From assembly GCA_950097015.1 (NCBI GenBank), contig CATNEN010000039.1, positions 7,704,501 through 7,768,500 on the forward strand: a stretch of 64,000 nucleotides of DNA, read 5' to 3'. Every line of letters starts with the position of its first letter. The stretch's first letter is position 1. The translations under genes and the position numbers were made by a program. Source of the stretch: Macrostomum hystrix (lineage: Eukaryota > Platyhelminthes > Macrostomidae). Shown here in pieces: positions 32,451-42,236 of the stretch. Under the pieces are notes generated by a model. The model was not told the origin of the DNA. It saw only the letters and a list, made by a program, of their open reading frames with translations, and made no database searches.

Positions 32451-33824
32451 GCCAGAAAATGCTCAGGCGACACGATCATAGACCAGCTCAGACAGGACTT
32501 GGCAGCGACTGAGAAACCATAAATTTCACCCAGTCGGCGCTGTTCTCGATCTCCTCCTCGACCTGAGCGTCGGTGAACTCCAGCAGGCGGCACAGTTTCA
32601 GCTTGCGGTTGAACAGCACGTGTCTGCTGCTGCTACCAGAGCGCATGGCTGCAGCAACGCACTGGATGACACCGCCCACCTGCTGCACGTCAGAGTAGCA
32701 GTACTCAGTGCTGGGGTTGTAGCTGGTGCACTTGAAGACAGTCCTCTGCCAGAGCAAGCTATTTTGAGACCGGCTTTGCGAAGTTGAATTCCGCCATTCG
32801 CAAATAAATGTTTTTTTGAAAGAGCAGAAATTATCAATTAGATCACTGATGATGAGGTTGGAATTATGCAGGCAGTCCTGGTTTCCATTGTTGTTCGGCA
32901 TATTGGAGTACCATATGGTGTTGTCCAGGGCTAGAATGCCGTTATAATTCACCTGCTGCCATCCAGCTCGGTCAGCAAATCTCTCATCAGCCAGGTCGCT
33001 CACTCCGATCCAAATCTGGCAGCCGCACTGCTGGACACTCGGCATAGTCTTTAGCAGCTTCAGTGAGCTGTACGAGTTCAGGAGCTCGCCTCCGATCGAC
33101 ACACAATACCTGTTGGCCGAGCACCAGGTCAGCCTCTGCGACATGTCCACGAATATGCACCTGTTGGCCTCGAATCTGAACGGGTCGGGACACTGAGCCC
33201 GCACTGCCCCCAGCGGCAAGACGGTCAGAAGGCACAGCATCAATGTCGATCGGCTCATGGTGTCCAAAAATGTTCTGACTTGTCTTTAGAACAATGCCTT
33301 CTGGTTAGACTATCCAGCTTTAATATCTTGAAAAGTGTTGCTCGGCGTGGTCTCATGCTGTTTATAGTCTGAAAAAATGATTGCGCTTCATTGTGTTTCT
33401 GTTCCTTTCGCATATTGTTTTTCATCGATTGTCATAAATTTCGTCGCTCCCATGAGTTTTGTCTACTTTTAGTGATATATATATAAGCTATTATTGCTTT
33501 CCTCTTGAACATTCATTTGTTGCGGGGAAGGGCCTTTGTAGGGTCCCCTTTGATCTGAAATTGATTTTTCGCGAAAATTCAGCTTCTAAATTAAGGAAAA
33601 CACTGCGATGCAGTTTTTTTCAGCTAGCCAAATCAGCGGTGAAAGCAGCGTTTTTCCTTTGATGTCGGAGCAGCGCAATGCTTGACTCTTTGTCTTGAGC
33701 TGAATTGATTTGAGACAATTGAATTCTTGAAAGATTTGTAGCTAATTGGTTGCTGTGTTTATATTTAAATGTATTTGCTGTGCCGTCAGCATTTTCACCG
33801 AGCTACGATTTCAGAGTGAGGGAC
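32448..33824 (-). repeat. Inverted segmental duplication of 19537-20920
   Basis: On the minus strand, 33824 downward matches 19537 upward: CCCTCACTCTGAAATCGTAG, then the shared 5' flank, gene and stop. Past the stop the homology switches: this copy resembles the 3' flank of copies 1 and 3 (GTGTCGCCTGAGCATTTTCT) rather than that of copy 2. Confidence 0.82.
32488..33258 (-). CDS. Secreted C-type-lectin-like plus PAN-like protein, copy 4 (inverted)
   Basis: Intronless, 256 residues, start ATG at 33258 in a CACCATGAG context. It is nearly identical to copy 2 (20145-20915). Differences I see are V/G in the signal peptide, I/F in PFRFEANRC, N/D in FVDMSQ, and GYC to SSS in the tail (RSGSSSRHVLF). 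The last change removes a cysteine conserved in the other three copies, so a disulfide of the PAN-like tail would be lost. The lectin domain cysteines and MPNNNGNQDC motif are unchanged. The gene lies in an inverted duplicate with about 560 bp of shared 5' flank. Confidence 0.87.
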   Translation of the reverse strand: MSRSTLMLCLLTVLPLGAVRAQCPDPFRFEANRCIFVDMSQRLTWCSANRYCVSIGGELLNSYSSLKLLKTMPSVQQCGCQIWIGVSDLADERFADRAGWQQVNYNGILALDNTIWYSNMPNNNGNQDCLHNSNLIISDLIDNFCSFKKTFICEWRNSTSQSRSQNSLLWQRTVFKCTSYNPSTEYCYSDVQQVGGVIQCVAAAMRSGSSSRHVLFNRKLKLCRLLEFTDAQVEEEIENSADWVKFMVSQSLPSPV

Positions 33825-34417
33825 GAGGTAGATGTAGGCAGAGCTTTTACTTCGTTCCGTTAACAAGGACGGTTTTGCATATGATGAAATATGCTCAAGC
33901 ACTAGACTGCCTGGATTAAAATCCTTCCATTTTTCGAAATTTGGGATTTCGTAAACTTGGGTTTATGGAAATAAAGCTCTACAGAGGATTGATTTTGTGT
34001 CACACCATCAGAATGATTGGTTTAATAGTTGGTTTTGAAGTCTCCGCGTGCTCTTGGCCTATAAATATAGGCAAGAAAAAACGATGTCATAATTACTGTC
34101 AAGACGCAGATGGTCTTGTCCATAGACAATATATAGATATGTCTATGGTTTCGAGGGCTGAAACGGCAAAATTCGCGGGCCATAATAATTTCATTTCGGC
34201 CCGCTCCAGATGCAGGGCTAGGCAGGTTTAGGCAGACAAAATTCCCGGGCCCGCTGCGAGGCTGAGTACAAATTGGGTGTGTGGGCGAAGCCATACGAGT
34301 AGACAAGTTTTTCGAGAATCTGAATCCTGTTATCTGAGCTCTTTCAGTTCTGATTTTCATTCTCATTTAACAATCATTCAAGTCTTTGCAGTTCTTCTGC
34401 TCGCTTTGCAAGCCAAC
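33825..34417. other. Upstream region of the Crypton-like gene
   Basis: No gene recognised. It contains a partial palindrome TTGTCCATAGACAATATATAGATATGTC around 34117 and possible promoter sequence for the downstream frame. The frame reading into ATG 34418 opens at 34277 with a GTG and has no family resemblance before the ATG. Confidence 0.4.
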
Positions 34418-34959
34418 ATGCTAAATTTAGCAAGAATTGCCGAGGGAGAAATCGCCAGGCTCGAACGGCAGGAATATGAGTTCGTCTCTCGGCTGTCGAT
34501 GAGCCCAGATGCGCCTGGCGTAATCAACCAATACACTGGAGTTTCACTGGAGGACAGTGAATTTCTGGATAAATTTTTGACTGAGCTAGACTCCGAGGAG
34601 GTCACTAGCATGGACACAACACTGGTGGAGCTGGATCAAGCTGATTTGGCCTTGATTTAAAAGGTGGAGGAGGACTCCAAATCTGCCGCAACCGTGGCCC
34701 AGACGAAACTGCACGTTTCTTGCCTGAAATATTTTCTTCGGGGGAGAAATCTACCGGATGAAATCGAAACAATGCCGCTGCGGTATGTGGATAGTTTTTT
34801 GCGACTGTGGTATGTGAACCTCAAGATTGTTGATCAAGATGGCGAGCGCTATTACGCTCCCGAAACGTTGCGCTGTTTTCGAGCGAGTATTCATCGCTAC
34901 CTTCGGGATGTTCGTGGAACAAACTTGATCGGAGATGACGTAGTAAGATCGCCGTAGTA

Positions 34960-35270
34960 CACCATTTTACCATCAATTTTGAACAACGAAAACTTCAATA
35001 GTGACAAACTCCGATTCAAATTCGACAGTTAGCGGCAAGGCACGTCAAAGCTACATTCAATTTTGACACAGTCAACTTCAATTTTGAAAAGGTCCGATTT
35101 AGCCCATGCGCGAGCCAAATCCTCACTCCTCAAGTTGTCTAAAACTCTGATTCAATTTTGACACAGCGAACGACAAAAGTTACACTCTATGGTAAATTCT
35201 CCTGAATATCCGCTTCAATTTTATCAACTCCACTTCAATATAGACAGTCTACGTCCAATCTTGACGGACT
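34960..35270 (+). repeat. Left terminal inverted repeat of element 2
   Basis: Pairs with 36204-36514. Contains at least six TTCAATTTTGA-type subrepeats in varying degrees of decay. Confidence 0.93.
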
Positions 35271-35448
35271 TTTCATGACTATACAGTACATGAACCATCG
35301 GGAGCTTTTGCCATAAACGAAATGGTCTTGTCCAGGGTAAAAGCTAGATGAGAGCCTTCTCTTCTCCGTGTCACTCTAGTTTAATCCGCCACCTTGACTC
35401 GCTTCCGTTCCGTCCTTATTTTTATACTCCATAACTTAGAAAATTTAA

Positions 35449-36039
35449 ATGATCGACGAGGACGTGGAATCGTTTCTGGAAGAAGAAGGTTCGGAGTCAA
35501 CCGACGATCCGATTGACGAAGAGCAGCAGCCGGAACAAAGAAGAAACCAGTCAGTTTCTGTTCAGGACCGACAGCGCCTAATTACAGCTCATGAGAACGG
35601 AGAGGACTTCGTACACCTTGCGATCCAACTGGGGATAAAGAGGACCACTGCTTATGCCATTGTTCGGACCGGCAGAGCTGAGAAGAAAGCAAAGGGAGGT
35701 GCGAAGCATTCAAAGTGGGACAACGAAATGCAACGCTTTCTGTGCGCAATCGTCCAGCACAACCCAGTCTACAACCCATTCTTGACACCGGTAGAGAACG
35801 CCATCTCTTGCTGGAAGGCAGCTCTGAAGCAGCGTTTGGCTAGGATCCAAGCTGACTTCATCCAGCCCACAGCAGAGCAGCTCGCAGGGCGGACACTGGT
35901 GGCCTACAGACGTGACATCCTGTTCCGTGAAGTGGACTACACAGTCAATAGCGTCTCGGCCGAGAAGTGCGCGCACTGGTTCAACCTGTGCTATTCGTAC
36001 GTTGCACGCTGCCTGGCCTCAGAGCCGGTTGAGAGCTAG
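35449..36039 (+). pseudogene. Internally deleted transposase of element 2
   Basis: A continuous 196-codon frame: acidic leader, helix-turn-helix region (DRQRLITAHENGEDFVHLAI, TTAYAIVRTG) homologous to that of element 1, then a jump directly to the last catalytic block (NPFLTPVENAISCWKAALKQ, with the final Glu) and a C-terminus (REVDYTV, CAHWF, ARCLASE). The two catalytic Asp segments are missing. The deletion kept the frame open, so a DNA-binding protein without catalysis could in principle be made. Confidence 0.85.
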
Positions 36040-36203
36040 AGGCAATGAGGGACTTAATGACCTAAAAAGACGTGTTCGGACCCGTTCTACGTTAAATAAA
36101 TGTTAACTGGTGTTTTTTTAATGAAGGCTTTACGTGAGGAAATGGGACGAATATATCCAACACTCCACCATTTACGCTCCACCGACCACCTTTCTGTCTT
36201 ACC

Positions 36204-36514
36204 AGTCCGTCGAAATTGGACGTAGACTGTCTATATTGAAGTGGAGTTGATAAAATTGAAGCGGATATTCAGGAGAATTTACCATAGAGTGTAACTTTTG
36301 TCGTTCGCTGTGTCAAAATTGAATCAGAGTTTTAGACAACTTGAGGAGTGAGGATTTGGCTCGCGCATGGGCTAAATCGGACCTTTTCAAAATTGAAGTT
36401 GACTGTGTCAAAATTGAATGTAGCTTTGACGTGCCTTGCCGCTAACTGTCGAATTTGAATCGGAGTTTGTCACTATTGAAGTTTTCGTTGTTCAAAATTG
36501 AGGGTAAAATGGTG
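36204..36514 (-). repeat. Right terminal inverted repeat of element 2
   Basis: Reverse complement of 34960-35270. Confidence 0.93.
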
Positions 36515-37310
36515 TAATCAAACGTACAACGGCATGCTGCGTTTGAGCTGCAAGCATCGCAAGCGGATAATTGGCGACAGCTTTGGGTATCGGGCTATCA
36601 CCGCTAGCGATATGGACAAGCTGTGCGGGTACTTTGATAAAAGTAATCCGCAGAAGCTTCAAGACGAGATCTTCTTTTTGGTTATGTACCACTTTGGCTT
36701 CCGTGGCAGAGAGTCGATCCGAGCTCTGAAGAAGTCAGACCTGATTGTCTCGTCAGAGAACGTCGTCAAGTGTATCGATCTGGTCAAGGATGGAGCTGAG
36801 AAAACCATCAACGAGAGGGATTGGACGGACGGCAAACAGATTCGTCTTTTCGCAACCGACGATGCCCGATGCCCTGTTGCAGCCGTGGAGACGTACCTAT
36901 CTCAGGTTCCGCAGCAGGTCAGTGTGCTTTTTCCGAAACCTCTCATGATCAAACCTGGATCAGAAAATTGGTACTCCTCAACCTGCGTTCTTGGCAAGAA
37001 CATGATAAACGAGATGATGAAGAAAATTTCTGAGCGTGCCGGACTGAGCCGAGTCTACACCAACCATTGCGTCAGAACTACGACCTTGACGAACCTGGCT
37101 GAAGCTGGTCATTCCGTGAAAGAAATCAAGGCTGTTACAGGTCAGTAGCGCGCTAAATATGAAAAAATGTATCGTCTTTCACATAACTTAAGATCCTAGA
37201 TTTATTCTCCCGCTTATTTGTAGGCCATCGCCGCGATTAATCCGTCGGCCGGTACACAAAACGCATTTCTGAGAAGAGGAAGATCCAGGTGTCTCGCAGT
37301 CTTGTACTAT

Positions 37311-37667
37311 AAACGGCAGGTTTGTACCACGAGACTACAACGTCAAAGGTGCTTGCAATCGAACGCCGTGAATCAGAGACCAACGAGTCTGGTCCGTCGC
37401 GCAACCCAATCGCAACTTTGGAGAAGGATAGTGCTAAAATTAGCTTGTTCTTGTGACTGTATGAAAGCGGTGAATAGCTATAAGAGTATAAGCAGTGGAC
37501 GAATTGCTTAGTGTGTCCTTGGTAGTAATATTAATGACAAAACCTACGTTCAATCGATCTATAGTTTATCAATGGTTAAATGTGTTAAATATACGTTACA
37601 TATCCGTTTAATTTTCTAGCACAAATTCGGCCATAGACTACGAATTCCGGGGCAGCACACTGACGAT
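37311..37667. other. Spacer, nothing recognised
   Basis: Short stretch after the Crypton remnant. It may include that gene's 3' end; no other signal is visible. Confidence 0.35.
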
Positions 37668-37669
37668 TA

Positions 37670-38393
37670 TACCTTTTAACAGTGTTGTTGGGCATAAGTG
37701 AAATTTATCAAGTCCAAGTGCTCCTACCACTGAGCGAAGTGAGTTTGATTTAGTCGCTTCAATTAGCTTGCAGCCAATAGACGGTGAATTCAATATAGTC
37801 GTTTTTAGCGCGCGCAACGAGATCGTGACTTTTATTTAGTCAAAGTGAAATGAATACGGTCAACGAGATCGTAAACTTTCATGAAAGGCGCAAAAACACA
37901 TAAGATGTGTAAGATGTTCACGCTCGCATTCTGGAGCGTGAACTGGAAGACTGTATGAGCGCAGTTACACAGCTGCACTGCGAAGCCTGGCACCGAGAAA
38001 GTCTGCGCTATGTACCGCGCTGCATAGCCATGGAGGACATCGTTGCCTAATTGAACACTGAACAGTTTTGTTTGCCTGACGGTCACTAGTTGTGTGCTGC
38101 CATTGCATCTTACACCTTACATCTTACACCTTACATCTTACATCTTACATCTTACACATCTTATGTGTTTTTGCGCCTTTCATGAAAGTTTACGATCTCG
38201 TTGACCGTATTCATTTCACTTTGACTAAATAAAAGTCACGATCTCGTTGCGCGCGCTAAAAACGACTATATTGAATTCACCGTCTATGGCTGCAAGCTAA
38301 TTGAAGCGACTAAATCAAACTTACTTCGCTCAGTGGTAGGAGCACTTGGACTAGATAAATTTCACTTATGCCCAACAACACTGTTAAAAGGTA
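37670..38393 (+). mobile_element. Long-TIR transposon, element 3 (non-autonomous)
   Basis: 724 bp between TA dinucleotides (37668-37669, 38394-38395) with about 248-bp arms: 37670-37917 and 38147-38393. The outer end is TACCTTTTAACAGTG. The interior is only about 230 bp. It keeps the C-terminal codons of a transposase (next entry) and a short ACATCTT/ACACCTT repeat (38105-38160). Confidence 0.92.
37922..38050 (+). pseudogene. C-terminal transposase stub of element 3
   Basis: The frame ARILERELEDCMSA ... EAWHRES ... YVPRCIAMEDIVA ends in TAA at 38048-38050. Its pattern (LxRE, then a conserved Trp, then a Cys near the end) lines up with the C-termini of the transposases in elements 1 and 2, linking all three to one family. 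Confidence 0.72.
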
Positions 38394-38395
38394 TA

Positions 38396-39601
38396 TTTCC
38401 ATGATATTGCCCGCTATATCTAGACACAATAGACGTTTATCCCCCACTTGACCCGGCCATATAGCTTAGGAAGACGACGTTGTCGCGGCCGTTGTAGTGT
38501 TGATTAAAGTGTTGCTTTATTAGTTGTTTGACCGTGGCATCGCCTTCGTTGGTCGGCTCTGTCTGCGTGGACATGATTTCATTTGCCGGTTGCTCACTTC
38601 TGTACCGCGGCTGTGTAGAGCAGAATTTGTCGCCTTGAGCTTCGTTGGAGATGCCCATGGCCGTCAGGTTGAGCCTTGCTTGTAGCGACTAAGCTAAGCC
38701 AGCAATTGTTTGTGAGCTAGAAGGGTATAACCTGCCCTCTACTAGGGCGAGTGGCCTTGATATTTTTGTCGATCGAAAGTTGCGACCACAGATCCTACAC
38801 CAGCTAAGGATCTTTGGTTTGCATATTCTTCTTAGACACAGCTTTTTTCAACCGAGTGAAACAATCGTGCAGCACAACCGACATTCTGTGTGGGATCGAT
38901 TATAATTAAAACTCGACCAATTTTTTGCATTGAGTTGACACATTTAGTGTTTTTGTGATCCGTAGTTTTGACTCAATCTCGCGATGAGACCTTTGGCGCG
39001 CGCAGTTTACATAGTAGAATGTGCATTCTTAACGACTTTCTATGCATTTTTCTGTATAGAGCATAGATTTCCATAGATTGTCTATGGTCCGATCGCCTTC
39101 ACGCAATGTGTCCTTGGTTAAAATGACCTTGAATGCGTGGATGCGGCATTAAGAAATTTCGAATGCACTTTTATATTTAGTCGGTAAATTTAAGGGCCAC
39201 ACCTCACAGTATATAAACGTAAGGCGTTGACTTCACTTTTCCAGTTAAGGCTAAAGTCACCATGACTTAGGCCATGACTTAGGCCTTGGCACAGTTATCT
39301 CTGGTCGGTATTGGCATTTTGAAGTTTCTAACAGACTGCATTAGATATTGGCTTTAGTTTCACAAAGTACTGTTTGGGCTCTCGGCTCCGATAATGACGT
39401 ACCTTATCAGTGTGGGTTTTTCGAGTATAGAGCTATTTTTATTTAACATTTTGCGTACCCAATTCACAAGTTTAGACTGTGTTAAACTGCTGCTGTGTTA
39501 AAATGGGACGAAGATATATTCAAACAATTGCACAATCGCACTTAACTTTACCTTTTCGTCTATTTTCTCTGGTAACCAATGGCTACTGGTAACAAACTCT
39601 T
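38396..39601. other. Intergenic, no gene recognised
   Basis: Mixed composition without a family-like frame. There is a small hairpin near 39070 (CATAGATTTCCATAGATTGTCTATGG). The GTGTCCTTGGT motif recurs near 37512 and 39107. Confidence 0.4.
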
Positions 39602-39745
39602 GTACCGCGGCGCTTATCAAAACAGATTTTTTTCTTCCAACGACACCTTTTCTAAGTTTATTTCAGAACTTTGGTTGTGCAGACTGCTACGTCAACATAA
39701 CTTAAACTTTTGCTTCAGTAGAGAAATAAACATTTTAGGATTATA
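39602..39745. repeat. Flank shared with the 21.4-kb repeat element
   Basis: GTACCGCGGCGCTTATCAAA, then CTGCTACGTCAACATAACTT and GCTTCAGTAGAGAAATAAA, in the same order and orientation as at 21414-21530. Confidence 0.8.
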
Positions 39746-39769
39746 AATTAATTCATCTTGGCATAATTG

Positions 39770-40497
39770 CAGAGTGACGTGATCGCATGGTGACGTAATC
39801 GCATGGTGACATGATTGCATGGTGACATGATTGCATGGTGACATGATCGCATTGTGACATGATTGCATGGTGACATGATTGCATGGTGACATGATTGCAT
39901 GGTGACATGATCGCATTGTGACATGATTGCATGGTGACATGATTGCATGGTAACATGATTGCATGGTGACATGATTGCATGGTGACATGATTGCATGGTG
40001 ACATGATTGCATGGTGACATGATTGCATGGTGACATGATTGCATGGTGACATGATCGCATTGTGACATGATTGCATGGTGACATGATTGCATGGTGACAT
40101 GATTGCATGGTAACATGATTGCATGGTAACATGATTGCATGGTGACATGATTGCATGGTGACATGATCGCATTGTGACATGATTGCATGGTGACATGATC
40201 GCATTGTGACATGATTGCATGGTGACATGATTGCATGGTGACATGATTGCATGGTGACATGATTGCATGGTGACATGATCGCATGGTGACATGATTGCAT
40301 GGTGACATGATTGCATGGTGACATGATTGCATGGTGACATGATCGCATTGTGACATGATTGCATGGTGACATGATTGCATGGTAACATGATTGCATGGTG
40401 ACATGATTGCATGGTGACATGATCGCATGGTGACATGATTGCATGGTGACATGATTGCATGGTGACATGATTGCATGGTGACATGATCGCATGGTAG
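39770..40497. repeat. 16-bp minisatellite
   Basis: About 45 copies of ACATGATTGCATGGTG with ATCGCATTGTG and GGTAAC variants. It ends at a hairpin, CAAGGACTATTAGTCCTTG (40502-40520). The unit is the same one seen in degenerate form at about 21540-21690. Confidence 0.95.
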
Positions 40498-40520
40498 CGA
40501 CCAAGGACTATTAGTCCTTG

Positions 40521-40924
40521 CTAGCGACATCACAGGAGTCGCGAGACACGCAGAGACCCAGACAAGCATTTTCATATAGTTTCAAATGTCTCACATAAGA
40601 TAAAAGGCGACCGCCATTCGTGCAAATTTATCGAATTGCATGATCACACAACTAGCAAAGCTAAGCGGTGCAGCTACTGTTCAACTCGCAGACGAAACTA
40701 ATGCAGCACTATTTTCTCACCATAAATTTCAGCTAAATTGCTTTTAGAAGCATTTTCTATAGCTTACCAGCTTACAAGTGTAACACTTACAATCAGGACT
40801 ATGAGAGAAAAAAACTGGGGAGCTCAGCTAACCACGTGACATGGTAAGAGACTTGATGCTCAGCACGGAATCGAACCGATCGCGCCGTAGCTTGAGATTC
40901 TTTAACACAAAATCTAAGTTTTTT
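40521..40924. other. Spacer between two minisatellites; possible SINE fragment
   Basis: Contains, on the minus strand, a B-box-like GGTTCGATTCCGTG (about 40870-40885), suggesting a decayed tRNA-derived element. No gene. Confidence 0.35.
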
Positions 40925-42236
40925 GCGCCGTTGCTAAAACCGCAGCAACAATCCTAGCTAGAATCGCAGCAACAATCCTAGTTAGAATCGCAGCAACAAT
41001 CCTAGCTAGAATCGCAGCAACAATCCTAGCTAGAATCGCAGCAACAATCCTAGCTAGAATCGCAGCAACAATCCTAGCTAGAATCGCAGCAACAATCCTA
41101 GCTAGAATCGCAGCAACAATCCTAGCTAGAATCGCAGCAACAATCCTAGCTAGAATCGCAGCAAAATATGCAGCTAGAATCGCAGCAAAATATGCAGCTA
41201 GAATCGCAGCAAAATATGCAGCTAGAATCGCAGCAACAATCCTAGCTAGAATCGCAGCAACAATCCTAGCTAGAATCGCAGCAACAATCCTAGCTAGAAT
41301 CGCAGCAACAATCCTAGCTAGAATCGCAGCAACAATCCTAGCTAGAATCGCAGCAACAATCCTAGCTAGAATCGCAGCAACAATCCTAGCTAGAATCGCA
41401 GCAAAATATGCAGCTAGAATCGCAGCAAAATATGCAGCTAGAATCGCAGCAAGATTCGCAGCTAGAATCGCAGCAAAATATGCAGCTAGAATCGCAGCAA
41501 GATTCGCAGCTAGAATCACAGCAAAATATGCAGCTAGAATCGCAGCAAAATATGCAGCTAGAATCGCAGCAAAATATGCAGCTAGAATCGCAGCAACAAT
41601 CCTAGCTAGAATCGCAGCAACAATCCTAGCTAGAATCGCAGCAACAATCCTAGCTAGAATCGCAGCAACAATCCTAGCTAGAATCGCAGCAAAATATGCA
41701 GCTAGAATCGCAGCAAAATATGCAGCTAGAATCGCAGCAAGATTCGCAGCTAGAATCACAGCAAAATATGCAGCTAGAATCGCAGCAAAATATGCAGCTA
41801 GAATCGCAGCAAAATATGCAGCTAGAATCGCAGCAAGATATGCAGCTAGAATCGCAGTAAAATATGCAGCTAGAATCGCAGCAAAATATACGCAGCTAGA
41901 ATCGCAGCAAGATTCGCAGCTAGAATCGCAGCAAAATATACGCAGCTAGAATCGCAGCAAGATTCGCAGCTAGAATCGCAGTAAAATATGCAGCTAGAAT
42001 CGCAGCAAGATTCGCAGCTAGAATCGCAGTAAAATATGCAGCTAGAATCGCAGCAAGATATGCAGCTAGAATCGCAGTAAAATATGCAGCTAGAATCGCA
42101 GCAAAATATACGCAGCTAGAATCGCAGCAAGATTCGCAGCTAGAATCGCAGTAAAATATGCAGCTAGAATCGCAGCAAGATTCGCAGCTAGAATCGCAGT
42201 AAAATATGCAGCTAGAATCGCAGCAAAATGCATGCA
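40925..42236. repeat. 24-bp minisatellite
   Basis: About 54 copies of a 24-bp unit in two main forms: GCTAGAATCGCAGCAACAAT+CCTA and GCTAGAATCGCAGCAAAATA+TGCA, with GATTCGCA and ATACGCA variants. The first form dominates on the left and the second on the right. Being a multiple of three without stops, it is open on both strands. Confidence 0.95.

Larger units (their letters stand above)
34960..36514 (+). mobile_element. Long-TIR IS630/Tc1-mariner-like transposon, element 2
   Basis: 1555 bp flanked by TA (34958-34959 and 36515-36516). The arms are about 311 bp each: 34960-35270 and 36204-36514, nearly complementary throughout. The outer end is CACCATTTTACCATCAATTT. The arms are built from many TTCAATTTTGACA-like subrepeats, plausible transposase-binding sites. 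The interior carries a deleted transposase. It has inserted into the Crypton-type gene. Confidence 0.93.
34418..37310 (+). pseudogene. Crypton-type (DUF3504-like) tyrosine recombinase, disrupted
   Basis: The N-terminal part (34418-34948) contains an acidic leader, a TAA at 34658, and in the same frame a SAM-like core-binding domain (TLRCFRASIHRYLRDV). After the transposon at 34960-36514 the catalytic domain continues at about 36516: HFGFRGRESIRAL (catalytic Arg), TNHCVRTTTL (His-x-x-Arg), then GHRRD, an in-frame TAA, and SVGRYTKR holding the Tyr nucleophile (about 37250-37275). Between AVTG and HRRD is a plausible 85-bp GT-AG intron (37138-37222). Two nonsense codons, a one-base frame offset across the insertion site and the transposon make it dead. 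It is related to the domain also found in vertebrate QRICH1/ZMYM proteins. Confidence 0.83.

Noticed and set aside
39692-40575. Long minus-strand open frames of 243-275 codons
   Set aside because: They are produced by the 16-bp minisatellite read in three frames (His/Met/Ser/Cys repeats).
40914-41759. 281-codon minus-strand frame of alternating hydrophobic residues
   Set aside because: Artefact of the 24-bp stop-free minisatellite; no flanking gene structure.
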